DNA of 64,000 bases from Bradyrhizobium sp. Ash2021 (GTDB lineage Bacteria > Pseudomonadota > Alphaproteobacteria > Rhizobiales > Xanthobacteraceae): NCBI RefSeq assembly GCF_031202265.1, contig NZ_CP100604.1:8662501-8726500 (forward strand), read 5' to 3'. The position numbers and the translations under genes were made by a program. Positions 46,514 through 54,774 of the stretch are shown here, piece by piece. Below the pieces are notes generated by a model. That model did no database searches and was not told the origin of the DNA. It saw only the letters and a program-made list of their open reading frames with translations. Each line of letters opens with the position of its first letter. Position 1 is the first letter of the stretch.

Positions 46514-47638
46514 TTATTCCGGCTGGATGCCGGCCACTCGGGTGTACTCGGTCCAGCGGGCGCGTTCGGCCCGCACCTCCTCCTCGCAGGCGGCAAGGTC
46601 GGTGATGTCATAGGACAGGCCGAATTCGTCCATCCGCCGGCGCACCTCGGGCGAAGCGAGCGCTTGATTGATGAGGCCGTTCAACTGCCCGACGATGTCG
46701 CGCGGCGTGGCCGAGGGAACGGCCATGCCGAGAAAGCCGGTTAGCTGGAATCCCGGAAAGGTTTCGGCGACGGCGGGCACATCGGGGGTCGATGGCGCGC
46801 GCGTCAATCGCGTGATCGCCAGCGGACGCAGTTGGCGGTTCTGCAGATATTGGTTCGACGCCGTGGTGTCGACGAACAGGCAGTGGATTTCGCCGCCGAT
46901 CAGGTCAGACACCGCATTACCGATGGCGCGATAAGGCACGCCCAGTAGTTCGATGCCGGCCAGACGGCTGAGATATTCCGGCGGCGTGCGCGACGACGCG
47001 TTGAAATAACCGAATGTCAGCTTGCCCGGCGTGGCCTTGGCGGCGGCGATGAATTCGGCGAGATCGCGCCAAGGCGCCTGCGGCCGCACCAGCATGTAGG
47101 TGCCGCTGGAACGGAACACGCCGACGACCGTAAAATCCGTGGCCGGATCGTAGGAGAGGTTGCGAACCAGGCTGACATTGGCCGCGGGCGTGCTGGTTGT
47201 GATCAGAAGCACCGTATAGCCGTCGGGCTCCGCGGTCTTCACCGCCATGGTGCCGATGATGCCGTTGGCGCCCGGACGGTTGTCGATGATGACAGGTTGT
47301 TTGGTCCTGTCCTCGATCTGCTTGCCGATCAGACGCGCGGTGATGTCGCCGGAGCCGCCCGGTCCGAACGGCACGATGATCTTGATCGGCCGGGACGGGT
47401 AGGCGGCGGCGCGCGCTTGAGCTGGCAGTAGCACACCGCCGATCAGGGCAAGGACAGAGCGGCGGTTGAGCTTCTCCCTCGCCCCGCTTGCGGGGAGAGG
47501 GTTGGGGTGAGGGGGACTCTCAACGAGCTCGGTGCGTGGAGAGTCCCCCTCACCCGGATTGCTTCGCAATCCGACCTCTCCCCGCAAGCGGGGCGAGGTG
47601 AGCTGAAAGCTCGCGCCGATCACACCTGAACCCATCAC
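46514..47638 (-). CDS. Bug/TctC-family substrate-binding protein with repeat-derived N-terminal extension
   Basis: The mature protein is a TctC-type periplasmic binding protein: YPSRPIKIIVPFGPGG, VIIDNRPGANGIIG, and a C-terminal TEYTRVAGIQPE. A hydrophobic signal (RRSVLALIGGVLLPAQARA) precedes it but has no usual start codon of its own. The frame instead stays open through the 47473-47604 repeat element to an ATG at 47638, giving about 55 repeat-coded residues before the signal. Candidate starts are ATG 47638, a GTG at 47623 and TTG codons within the element. No TctA/TctB membrane genes are nearby, as is usual for orphan Bug proteins. Confidence 0.82.
   Translation of the reverse strand: MMGSGVIGASFQLTSPRLRGEVGLRSNPGEGDSPRTELVESPPHPNPLPASGAREKLNRRSVLALIGGVLLPAQARAAAYPSRPIKIIVPFGPGGSGDITARLIGKQIEDRTKQPVIIDNRPGANGIIGTMAVKTAEPDGYTVLLITTSTPAANVSLVRNLSYDPATDFTVVGVFRSSGTYMLVRPQAPWRDLAEFIAAAKATPGKLTFGYFNASSRTPPEYLSRLAGIELLGVPYRAIGNAVSDLIGGEIHCLFVDTTASNQYLQNRQLRPLAITRLTRAPSTPDVPAVAETFPGFQLTGFLGMAVPSATPRDIVGQLNGLINQALASPEVRRRMDEFGLSYDITDLAACEEEVRAERARWTEYTRVAGIQPE
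47473..47604. repeat. Palindromic repeat element inside the Bug-protein coding frame
   Basis: The left arm ctccctcgccccgcttgcgg and right arm ccccgcaagcggggcgaggt are inverted; inner arms gagggggactctc / gagagtccccctcac are also complementary. It is related to the 12460 element. It lies within the open frame, between the ATG at 47638 and the signal peptide. Confidence 0.8.
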
Positions 47639-47680
47639 GTTCTACTGCTCATCTGCGCCAAGCACGGATCATCGGACCAC

Positions 47681-49675
47681 CTAGCCGCGAAATTTTTTCT
47701 TCTTTTTTCCGAATGAAGGCTTCTTTCCGAATTCAGGTTTCGCAGGGCGTTCGCCGTCATGCTTCGGCTTTCCGGCGTAGGCGGGCTTCTCGCGGAACGG
47801 CCTCTTGGTATCGTAACGCCTTTCCTTGTCAAATCCCGGCGCCTTTTCATGGGCGGGCTTGCCGCCGTGAGGCTTGGCGTATGGTTTTGGCGCCCTCTCC
47901 TCGCGGGATCGATCGCCCGGGCCGGCGTTGCGGTCGAACGCTGCCTCTTCACGCCTCGGCGCGTGCGGCCGCTTCTCTGCAGCCGCCTCGCCCTGCGGGC
48001 CCTCGGGCAGCGCCTCGATGCGGATGTTGTCTTCCTTGTCGGGGCGCCGGATTTTGACGGCAAAGGACTCCGCGGCGCGTCCGGAGATCTCGAACTCGGT
48101 CGTCGTGTCCATGATGCGGATGGCGCCGATATCATTCTTGTCGATGCCGCCGCGGCGGCAGATCATCGGCAACAGCCAGCGCGCTTCCGCGTTCTTCTTT
48201 GCTCCGATAGAGGCGCGGAACCAGACGCTGCCTTCGCCCAAGCCGCCGTGACGCGGCGACGATTTCCCCTTCTTCGGTCGCGGCCCGGCGCTGCGATCCT
48301 CGCCGCGTGGGGGACGTGCGTCCCTTTCCCGGCCGCGATCCTCGCGGGATCGGCTACCGCCCTGGCCGGGATCGAGAATGTCCTCGGGCGACGGCAGCCG
48401 CGCGCGATACAGCCGCGCCAGCGCCGCAGCAATATCCTCGGGCGACCGGTCGGCGAGCAAGGCTTGCGCCAGCATCAGATCTTCCGCGGTCGTCTCCTCC
48501 GAAAACAGCGCGTCCTTCAGCATGCGCTCGTGGTCGAGCTTGCGAATTTCATCCGGCTGCGGCGCGGTGCCCCAGATCGCATCGATGCCGGCGAGATTCA
48601 GCAGCAATTCCGCGCGTCGCTTTCGCGCCGGCGGCACCAGCACGACGCTGACGCCCTTGCGGCCGGCACGGCCGGTGCGGCCGGAACGGTGTTGCATGAC
48701 CTCGGCATCATTCGGGATATCGGCATGGATCACGAGATCGAGGTTCGGCAGATCGATGCCGCGCGCCGCCACATCGGTGGCGACGCAGACGCGCGCGCGC
48801 CCATCCCGCAACGCCTGCAGCGCCTGGGTTCGTTCGTTCTGCGTCAATTCGCCTGACAGCGCGACCACTGAGAAGCCGCGCTCCAGCAACGTGGCCTGCA
48901 GATGCCGGACGGCTTCCCGGGTGTTGCAAAACACCAGCGCGCTCGGCGACTCGTAGAATCGCAACACATTGACGACCGCGTGCTCGACATCGCCGGATGC
49001 GATGCGGATGCCGCGATACTCGATATCGGCATGGCCGCCTTCGTCGCCGGCGACCTCGACCCGAAAGGCCTGGCGTTGAAACTGTTTTGCCAATGCGACG
49101 ATGCCGCGCGGCAAGGTCGCCGAAAACAACAGCGTGCGGCGGGTATCCGGCGTGGTCTTGAGGATGAATTCCATGTCCTCGCGAAAACCGAGATCGAGCA
49201 TCTCGTCGGCCTCGTCGAGCACGACCGCTTTCAATTCCGAGATGTCGAGACGGCCGCGCCGCAAATGATCGCACAGCCGCCCCGGCGTGCCGACCACGAT
49301 GTGGGCGCCCGCGGCCAGTTCGCGCTGTTCGCGGCGCGGATCCATGCCGCCGACGCAGGAAACCACGCGCGCATCCGCATAATGATAGAGCCATGCGAGT
49401 TCGCGGTGGACCTGCAAGGCAAGCTCGCGGGTTGGTGCGACGATCAGGGCAAGCGGTGCGGCCGCCCGCTCGAACCGCTCGGCATCACCAAGAAGATTCC
49501 TGGCGATGGCCAGGCCATAGGCGACGGTTTTGCCGGAGCCCGTTTGCGCCGAGACCAGCAGGTCGCGGCCGGCGGCATCGTCCGCGAGTACCGCGGTCTG
49601 CACCGGAGTCGGCCGGTCATAGTTGCGTTCCGCCAAAGCTCGGACGAGCGGCGGATTGGTGGATAAGAATGTCAC
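47681..49675 (-). CDS. DEAD-box RNA helicase with DbpA-type C-terminal domain
   Basis: A 664-residue helicase from GTG 49675, chosen because MTFLSTNPPLVRALAERNY is the conserved N-terminus. Motifs: Q-motif (RPTPVQTAVL), AQTGSGKT, PTRELA, DEADEM, SATLP, and HRSGRTGRAG. A DbpA-like RNA-binding domain (RRGGIDKNDIGAIRIMDT) lies around 535-600, followed by a long, basic and disordered tail ending KKPSFGKKKKKFRG. CsdA/DeaD-type proteins unwind structured RNA in ribosome assembly and cold growth. The next gene upstream is the IS30 element. Confidence 0.93.
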   Translation of the reverse strand: MTFLSTNPPLVRALAERNYDRPTPVQTAVLADDAAGRDLLVSAQTGSGKTVAYGLAIARNLLGDAERFERAAAPLALIVAPTRELALQVHRELAWLYHYADARVVSCVGGMDPRREQRELAAGAHIVVGTPGRLCDHLRRGRLDISELKAVVLDEADEMLDLGFREDMEFILKTTPDTRRTLLFSATLPRGIVALAKQFQRQAFRVEVAGDEGGHADIEYRGIRIASGDVEHAVVNVLRFYESPSALVFCNTREAVRHLQATLLERGFSVVALSGELTQNERTQALQALRDGRARVCVATDVAARGIDLPNLDLVIHADIPNDAEVMQHRSGRTGRAGRKGVSVVLVPPARKRRAELLLNLAGIDAIWGTAPQPDEIRKLDHERMLKDALFSEETTAEDLMLAQALLADRSPEDIAAALARLYRARLPSPEDILDPGQGGSRSREDRGRERDARPPRGEDRSAGPRPKKGKSSPRHGGLGEGSVWFRASIGAKKNAEARWLLPMICRRGGIDKNDIGAIRIMDTTTEFEISGRAAESFAVKIRRPDKEDNIRIEALPEGPQGEAAAEKRPHAPRREEAAFDRNAGPGDRSREERAPKPYAKPHGGKPAHEKAPGFDKERRYDTKRPFREKPAYAGKPKHDGERPAKPEFGKKPSFGKKKKKFRG

Positions 49676-49950
49676 GAGATGGCTGACCTTAGGTTGGCGT
49701 TTAACGCCGGAACATTGAGCAGGCCCGAACCCGAACGGTTCGAAGCTGCCGCCTGAAGATACGCGGCCGCATGGCCCCGACGTATTTGAATGAGATGGCA
49801 CCCTTTAGGCCATTCCCGGCCAAAGCGCCATGCAATGTTGGCGATGGCATTAATGGGCCGCCATGCAGAATGAGGCTGCTCCCCATACCATTGATATTGT
49901 TACAATATCTACAATCAACACGTGGCCGTGATAACCCGCGCATGCGGGGG

Positions 49951-50991
49951 ATGGAGTCACGTTTGAAGTGCAACGATTGATTTGAGTATGGAGAATGCCT
50001 CGGCGGGTGTCTTGAAGTCCAGGCATTTGCGTGGGGTTTCGTTGAGACGCTGAACGTGCCGCTTGAGGGCGGCTGCCGTGATGAAGTTGAGGTCAGTTTT
50101 GCGGGGCAGCGAGCGTCGTAAGCGTCCGATGGAGTTTTCCACGCCGCCTTTTTGCCAAGGACTATGGGGATCGCAGAAGAAGGTTTGGACGCCGAGGGTT
50201 TGGTGAAGCCTGTGATGCTCGGCGAACTCGTTTCCGTTGTCGAAGCTGATGGTTTTGCGTATCGCCTGTGGAAGCTTGCCGAGTTGGCGGGCGATGGTCC
50301 GGGCGGTGAGGACAGCTTTTCGATCGACCGGGTGCTGAACGATGCTGAAGCGGGTTTGTCGTTCGTGGAGAACCAACAACCCCTGGCCGCATCGGGCGAA
50401 CAGCATGAAGTCGGCTTCCCAATGACCCGGCGTCCCGCGGCCTTCGACCTCGGCGGGGCGTTCGGTGATCGAACGCCGTTGTTTGATGAGGCTGACGGGG
50501 CTGCGTCCTGGACGGTGCCCTCGTCTTCGTTTGCGGCGCGGCAGCAGGCGATGCCAGCAATCCTTCTGAGCCGCACGATGATAGATGAAACGATAGATTG
50601 ACTCATGGCTGATGATGACACGACCATGTTGGCGCGCCAGTCGGCCAGCGATCTGCTCTGGGGAATGTCCCATCGCAAGGCTATTGCCCACGCAATCCCG
50701 CAGGTCCGGCTGGCGCGCCAGCTTGAAGCGGCCATCCCACCGGCGCCGGCGCTCGGCCAATCGCTGCGCCCGGACAGGCTCGTACCCCCCGTCCAAACCT
50801 TGGTAGGCCGGGAATTGCGCCGCAGTTCCCGACTGATCGTCGACGGCGCCCGGTCGAGCGCAGATGCAATTTCGTTTTGAGATCTACCGCCTGCATGCAG
50901 GCGGTAGATCTCAACGCGCTCCTCAAGGCTGAGCTGGCCATAACCCATCGCCACAACACCCTAGCAGGTGTTGCACTTGTGTCGTGAACCC
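49951..50991 (-). mobile_element. IS30-family insertion sequence
   Basis: About 1.04 kb. The ends carry imperfect inverted repeats: gagtcacgtttgaagtgcaac at 49954 onward and, from the right end reversed, ggttcacgacacaagtgcaac (50990 leftward); the shared blocks are ttcacg/gtcacg and aagtgcaac. The only gene is a leftward IS30-type transposase. I could not identify a convincing short target duplication, so the exact ends are uncertain by a few bases. Confidence 0.85.
49957..50948 (-). CDS. IS30-family transposase, split by a -1 frame change at a G6 run
   Basis: The N-terminal part (ATG 50948 or GTG 50954; GYGQLSLEERVEIYRLHAG, the helix-turn-helix, then RNSRPTKVWTGG) is in one frame; the rest continues in another (GGYEPVRAQRLAERRRR...). 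The two join in sense if the ribosome slips back one base on the six G (C on the plus strand, 50785-50790). The DDE residues of IS30 are all in the downstream part: GHWEADFML, ISFDNGNEF and GGVENSIGRLRR. Either a programmed frameshift or a one-base deletion; the catalytic part alone lacks the DNA-binding head. Confidence 0.85.
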
Positions 50992-51410
50992 AAGGGGTAT
51001 CCAGACGCCGCGGCTTCTCGGCTCAATCATTGGCGTCTCTGGAATACTGGATCGTCCGCCGGAGCCTGTCATCGGGCGGCCATTCGGCCGACCCGTTGGC
51101 GGACGATGACAGCGGAGAGTGGTCGCACGCAGCTTCGCCTTCTCGCGGCATGTACCCGACCGTACGCCGCAACATCGTTCGTCTGCGCGCTCTCGATCGC
51201 TCACGAGCCAAAGCTCGCCCTGCAATCACGTCCACGCGCCCGACGCTGCCGCGTCCACCGCATCCCATCCCAACGTCCGTGACGATCGCGATACGCCCCT
51301 CTAGTGGGATGAGACGGCGGGATTTCTAGACCTGATTTGGGTTGGATAGAAAGAGGAATATTTTCTCAACAAGGGCTTGACAGAAAATAGTGATTTGCCC
51401 GTCGGGCAAC
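50992..51410. other. Intergenic region with partial repeat
   Basis: About 420 bases right of the insertion sequence. The stretch 51029-51117 (ctggaatactggatcgtccg ... ggcggacgatgacagcg) has nested inverted arms and looks like another intergenic repeat. The rest shows no gene I can support. Confidence 0.4.
51029..51117. repeat. Partial palindromic repeat element
   Basis: It includes ggatcgtccgcc ... ggcggacgatgac as inverted arms and a catcgggcggccattcggcc core. Only one clear pair of arms is present, so this may be a truncated copy. Confidence 0.5.
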
Positions 51411-51509
51411 TCACACGATCGCGAAAGCCAGCAAGCTCGAACCCAGCAGCAGGAGGCTAGCCGCTATCAGCGTGAGGAACCCATCGGAGACTAAATCGTG
51501 ATTGCGCAT
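51411..51509 (-). CDS. Small hydrophobic peptide, hypothetical
   Basis: A 32-residue frame from ATG 51509: MRNHDLVSDGFLTLIAAS followed by LLLLGSSLLAFAIV. One membrane helix is predicted. A caggtg stretch 5-10 bases upstream could serve as ribosome-binding site. Very short single-helix proteins like this are easily missed; function unknown. The longer open frame to 51650 looks non-coding upstream of this start. Confidence 0.4.
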   Translation of the reverse strand: MRNHDLVSDGFLTLIAASLLLLGSSLLAFAIV

Positions 51510-51720
51510 GATACACCTGCCGCGTGCGATGCTCGTCCGAACAGAGTGCAGGCCTGAGCAGCGACTCTGCTGCGTGACACAATCCGCGATTTGGGTAGGT
51601 TCTTCCATTACACGTACGTGCGGTCGCATAACCTCTTCTGATCGCCGCAATAAACCTTGGTATGACCGTCACGGCGAAGCGGCAGCGAATTCCGGGAGGC
51701 GTACAGGTTTGCGCAATCGT

Positions 51721-51801
51721 TCACGTCAGCAGCAGCAGCGCGACCGCGATGGCGACCACCGCGATGAAGATCAGCGCCTCGATCCCCGACATGCGCCACA
51801 T
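51721..51801 (-). CDS. Small hydrophobic peptide, hypothetical
   Basis: A 26-residue frame: MWRMSGIEALIFIAVVA then IAVALLLLT. It is one membrane helix with a short N-terminus, preceded by aaggcg 9 bases upstream. It points the same way as the 32-residue peptide 212 bases away. Could be fortuitous. Confidence 0.3.
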   Translation of the reverse strand: MWRMSGIEALIFIAVVAIAVALLLLT

Positions 51802-51921
51802 CGCACGTCGCCTTTGTGTACCGGATGGCACGTAATTTAGACAGTAATGCGAAATTGCAAATATATTAAAAGGGCGACCCTTTGCGGACATGGCCTGGCT
51901 TGGTACGAGGGAATTGGGCGG

Positions 51922-52818
51922 TCAGCGAACCGAGCCGATTACGAAATCCAGGAACGCACGCACCTTTGCGGGCGGCACGTGTCGTGAGAGATGGAACGCG
52001 TAGAGCGGAAACCGCTCGTCCGACCAATCGGGGAACAGCTCAATGAGCTTGCCGCGGCTGAGGAGATCCTCCGTCCCGAGCGCGAGGATCTGCGCCACTC
52101 CGTGACCGGCCGCGCAGGCGCCCAACATCGTGCCGACGTTGTTCACTGTCAGGCGGCCAGAAACCGCGACCCGCAGTTTCTGCCGGCCGCGGTGAAATTC
52201 CCAGTGAAACGGCCGGCCGGTGACGGGGTCCAGGTAGTGAATGCATTCGTGCCGTCCCGCGCCGAGGTCGCGGGGATGCGCCGGGTGGCCGTGCTTGGCC
52301 AGGTAGGAGGGCGCGGCGCAGGTAAGGACCCTTGTCTCAAGGGCGACGAGCGCCGAGGGCTCCGGCTCGCCGAAACGCACAGCGGCGTCAAAGCCGTCGG
52401 TCACGAGGTCGCCGAGACGGTCGCGTCCCACGATCTCAACCGACAGCGCAGGGTAGGCGGCCAGGAATTTTCCAAGGCGCGGTGCGAGCACGAGACGCGC
52501 GAAGAAGGGATCGACATTGATCCGGAGTCGGCCGCGCACCACCGCGGCCGAGCCCGCGGCGTCGGTGGCGGCATCCTCGATACCGGTCAGCAGCGGCTTT
52601 ACTCGTTGATAGAAGCTGCGTCCCTCCTCGGTGAGCGCGACGGCACGCGCGGTGCGATCGAACAGCCGGATGCCGACGCGGTGCTCGAGCCGCGCAACCG
52701 CGCGGCTCACGCCGGATTGGGTGATCCCAAGCGTCGCCGCCGCGCGCGCGAAGCTGCCGGCTTCGACGGCGGCGACCAAAACCTGGATCCCGCTCAACAG
52801 CCGGCTATCAAACACCAT
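51922..52818 (-). CDS. LysR-family transcriptional regulator
   Basis: A 298-residue regulator. ATG 52818 is preferred over a TTG at 52833. The helix-turn-helix lies at about 15-60 (GSFARAAATLGITQSGVSRAVARLE) and the effector domain follows; RLFDRTARAVALTEEG is the typical wing. It is divergent from the SDR gene with about 130 bases between starts, so that gene is the likely target. Confidence 0.93.
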   Translation of the reverse strand: MVFDSRLLSGIQVLVAAVEAGSFARAAATLGITQSGVSRAVARLEHRVGIRLFDRTARAVALTEEGRSFYQRVKPLLTGIEDAATDAAGSAAVVRGRLRINVDPFFARLVLAPRLGKFLAAYPALSVEIVGRDRLGDLVTDGFDAAVRFGEPEPSALVALETRVLTCAAPSYLAKHGHPAHPRDLGAGRHECIHYLDPVTGRPFHWEFHRGRQKLRVAVSGRLTVNNVGTMLGACAAGHGVAQILALGTEDLLSRGKLIELFPDWSDERFPLYAFHLSRHVPPAKVRAFLDFVIGSVR

Positions 52819-52948
52819 CGCGGAGCCTGACAATCAGTCATGTTTTCTATGACAAAGATGCGCTTTTGTCACCGAATGTCCAGCGTCATCTTGTTGTCGC
52901 GTCACGCCCGGCCGATCCCGCCGGCGTTCGCCAGAGCAGGAGACGACT

Positions 52949-53662
52949 ATGAATGGAAAGCGTGTGGTAGTTCTTGGCGGGACCTCGGGTATCGGTCTCG
53001 CTACGGCCAAGGCGGCCCAGCGCGAGGGCGCCTCCATCGTGGTAGCATCGAGCCGCCGGCAACGAGTCGACAGCGCCCTGTCCGCGCTGCGGGGCAACGC
53101 CGACGGAGAAGTCGTCGATCTTTCGGACGAGGGGCAGGTGCGGGCGTTCTTCGACCGCATTGGTGCGTTCGATCACCTGGTCTTTTGCGCCGGCGAGACG
53201 CTGCATTTGCAGACTTTGGAAAAGATGGAGCTCGAGCAGGCGCGCGGCTTCGTCAACCTGCGCTTCTGGGGCGCGCTCATGACCGTGAAATATGGGAGCC
53301 CTCACATCCGGTCGGGCGGGTCGATCACCTTGACGAATGGCGTTGCCGGACTGCGCCCGCGGAAGGGCTGGACGATGGCCGCGAGCATCTGCGGAGCCAT
53401 GGAGGCGCTCACGCGCGCTCTGGCAGTAGAACTCGCGCCCATCCGGGTCAACGCGGTCTGTCCCGGCGTAGTCAAGACTGAGTTGTGGAGCGACATGCCC
53501 GAGTCCGATCGCCAGGCGATGTACAGCGACATCGGGCGGAAACTTCCAGTCGGTCGTGTCGGCGAAGCCGACGATCTCGCCCAAGCCTACATCTACCTGA
53601 TGCGCGAAGGCTACAGCACCGGCCAGGTGATCGTCGTCGATGGCGGCGCCGTGCTGGTCTAA
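52949..53662 (+). CDS. SDR-family oxidoreductase lacking the Tyr-x-x-x-Lys motif
   Basis: A 237-residue Rossmann protein with the nucleotide motif GGTSGIGLATA and the C-terminal NAVCPGVVKTELW. At the place of the catalytic Tyr-x-x-x-Lys the sequence is RKGWTMAASICGAMEAL, with neither residue, and the usual Ser is in GSITLTNG. Members of this SDR subgroup may be regulatory, or use different chemistry. A strong aggag precedes ATG 52949. Its divergent LysR partner probably controls it. Confidence 0.88.
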   Translation: MNGKRVVVLGGTSGIGLATAKAAQREGASIVVASSRRQRVDSALSALRGNADGEVVDLSDEGQVRAFFDRIGAFDHLVFCAGETLHLQTLEKMELEQARGFVNLRFWGALMTVKYGSPHIRSGGSITLTNGVAGLRPRKGWTMAASICGAMEALTRALAVELAPIRVNAVCPGVVKTELWSDMPESDRQAMYSDIGRKLPVGRVGEADDLAQAYIYLMREGYSTGQVIVVDGGAVLV

Positions 53663-53950
53663 GCGTCTGGGGGATCCGTTCTAAGGATCGGGCGACGGCT
53701 GCAATGTCCCTGGTCGCCGCCGACGCCGAACATAATCCGTCGCCGGCTACGGCGATCAACGCTTCCCTCGGGATACGTACTCATGGAGGCGAGGGTGATC
53801 GAACTCGCTTGCTGCGGTGCATGAGTCCGGAATTGGCACGTTTGAGACATGCCGGGCTGGTCTGACGAGGTCCGCTGTTAGGGGCAGGTCGGAAGTGGCT
53901 GGCAGAGACATTGTCGCCCGTATCCTGGCGCAGAAACTGAGGCCTCGGCC

Positions 53951-54172
53951 TGGTTCGGACTGGTCGCGCCCGCCAATACGCGCGCCCCGGTGCTGGCAAA
54001 ACTCGTAGGCGACGTCGACGCCATCCTGAAAATGCCTGACGTGCAGAAGCATTTTACCGAACTCGGCGCCGAGCCCGGAACGCTTTCAGGCGAGGCGTTT
54101 GGAAAATTCCTCGCCGATGAAACGGCGAAGTGGACCAAGATCATCCGGGAGTCCGGCGCGAAGATGGATTGA
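53951..54172 (+). pseudogene. C-terminal remnant of a Bug/TctC substrate-binding protein
   Basis: Translation from 53951 gives WFGLVAPANTRAPVLAKL then VGDVDAILKMPDVQKHF and ends WTKIIRESGAKMD, which is the last 73 residues of a TctC-type protein. There is no upstream signal peptide or first two thirds, and the sequence before 53940 is unrelated. A dead fragment. Confidence 0.75.
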
Positions 54173-54246
54173 TCCGGATAACGGGTTGCGAACGGGCGCT
54201 TTCGCCGAGCGACCTCTTGCGACCGCGCGCATTTTGGCAGATGTCT

Positions 54247-54260
54247 ATGGCATATGCCAT
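54247..54260. promoter_or_regulatory. Perfect 14-bp palindrome before VapB-like start
   Basis: ATGGCATATGCCAT, 12 bases before the ATG at 54273. VapB-type antitoxins bind palindromes of this kind at their own promoter. It has survived although the downstream gene is a fusion. Confidence 0.6.
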
Positions 54261-54272
54261 GGAGGGCACCGC

Positions 54273-54710
54273 ATGCCCGAGCAGAGACACGTCAAACTAT
54301 TCCGCAATGGCCGCAACCAGGCGGTCCGGATTGCCGTGGAGTTCGAATTGCCGGGCGATGAAGCCATCATGCACCGTGACGGCGATCGTCTGGTGATCGA
54401 GCAGGTGCGCAAGCGCGGGCTGGTCGCGCTGCTCAAGACGATGAAGCCGCTGGAAGAGGACGGCTCGCCGCGGCTGCTCAAGGCCGTCGAGGACCTGCTT
54501 GGCGAGATCGAGGTGCTGCCGTTCGAGGTGCCAGCCGACGCCAAATACGGCGGAATCCGATCGGAACTGGAAGCGGCCGGAAAGCCGATCCGCGGCAACG
54601 ACCTTCTGATCGCCGCCCACGCCTATGCAACCGGCGCCACGATCGTGACCGCCAATTCTGGCGAGTTCAAACGTATCCGTGGCTTGAACGTGGAAAATTG
54701 GCTCGCTTGA
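54273..54710 (+). CDS. In-frame VapB antitoxin-VapC toxin fusion, toxin N-terminus missing
   Basis: A 145-residue protein. The first 65 or so residues are a VapB-type antitoxin (MPEQRHVKLFRNGRNQAVRI, then VEFELPGDEAIMHRDG). After MKPLEED the frame continues without a stop into the C-terminal half of a PIN toxin (VLPFEVPADAKYGGIRSEL, GNDLLIAAHAYATGA, VTANSGEFKRIRGL). The toxin's first Asp and Glu are lost, so nuclease activity is not expected; the third acidic Asp in GNDLLIAA remains. Ribosome-binding site ggaggg. It may still repress its promoter or bind a full VapC. It could be a decaying pseudogene. Confidence 0.75.
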   Translation: MPEQRHVKLFRNGRNQAVRIAVEFELPGDEAIMHRDGDRLVIEQVRKRGLVALLKTMKPLEEDGSPRLLKAVEDLLGEIEVLPFEVPADAKYGGIRSELEAAGKPIRGNDLLIAAHAYATGATIVTANSGEFKRIRGLNVENWLA

Positions 54711-54774
54711 AGAGGCAACGCTCCGCGCACGGCGTCGCTTCGGGTCCAGCCCCGGCTTTCGCAGGATTTTGTCC

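Noticed and set aside
47635..48135. Minus frame overlapping the helicase tail
   Set aside because: The tail's basic low-complexity sequence opens several frames; helicase frame continues in the correct one to 47681.
53500..53950. Possible gene between SDR and the TctC fragment
   Set aside because: Only short frames with skewed composition; no motif or good start in 53663-53950.
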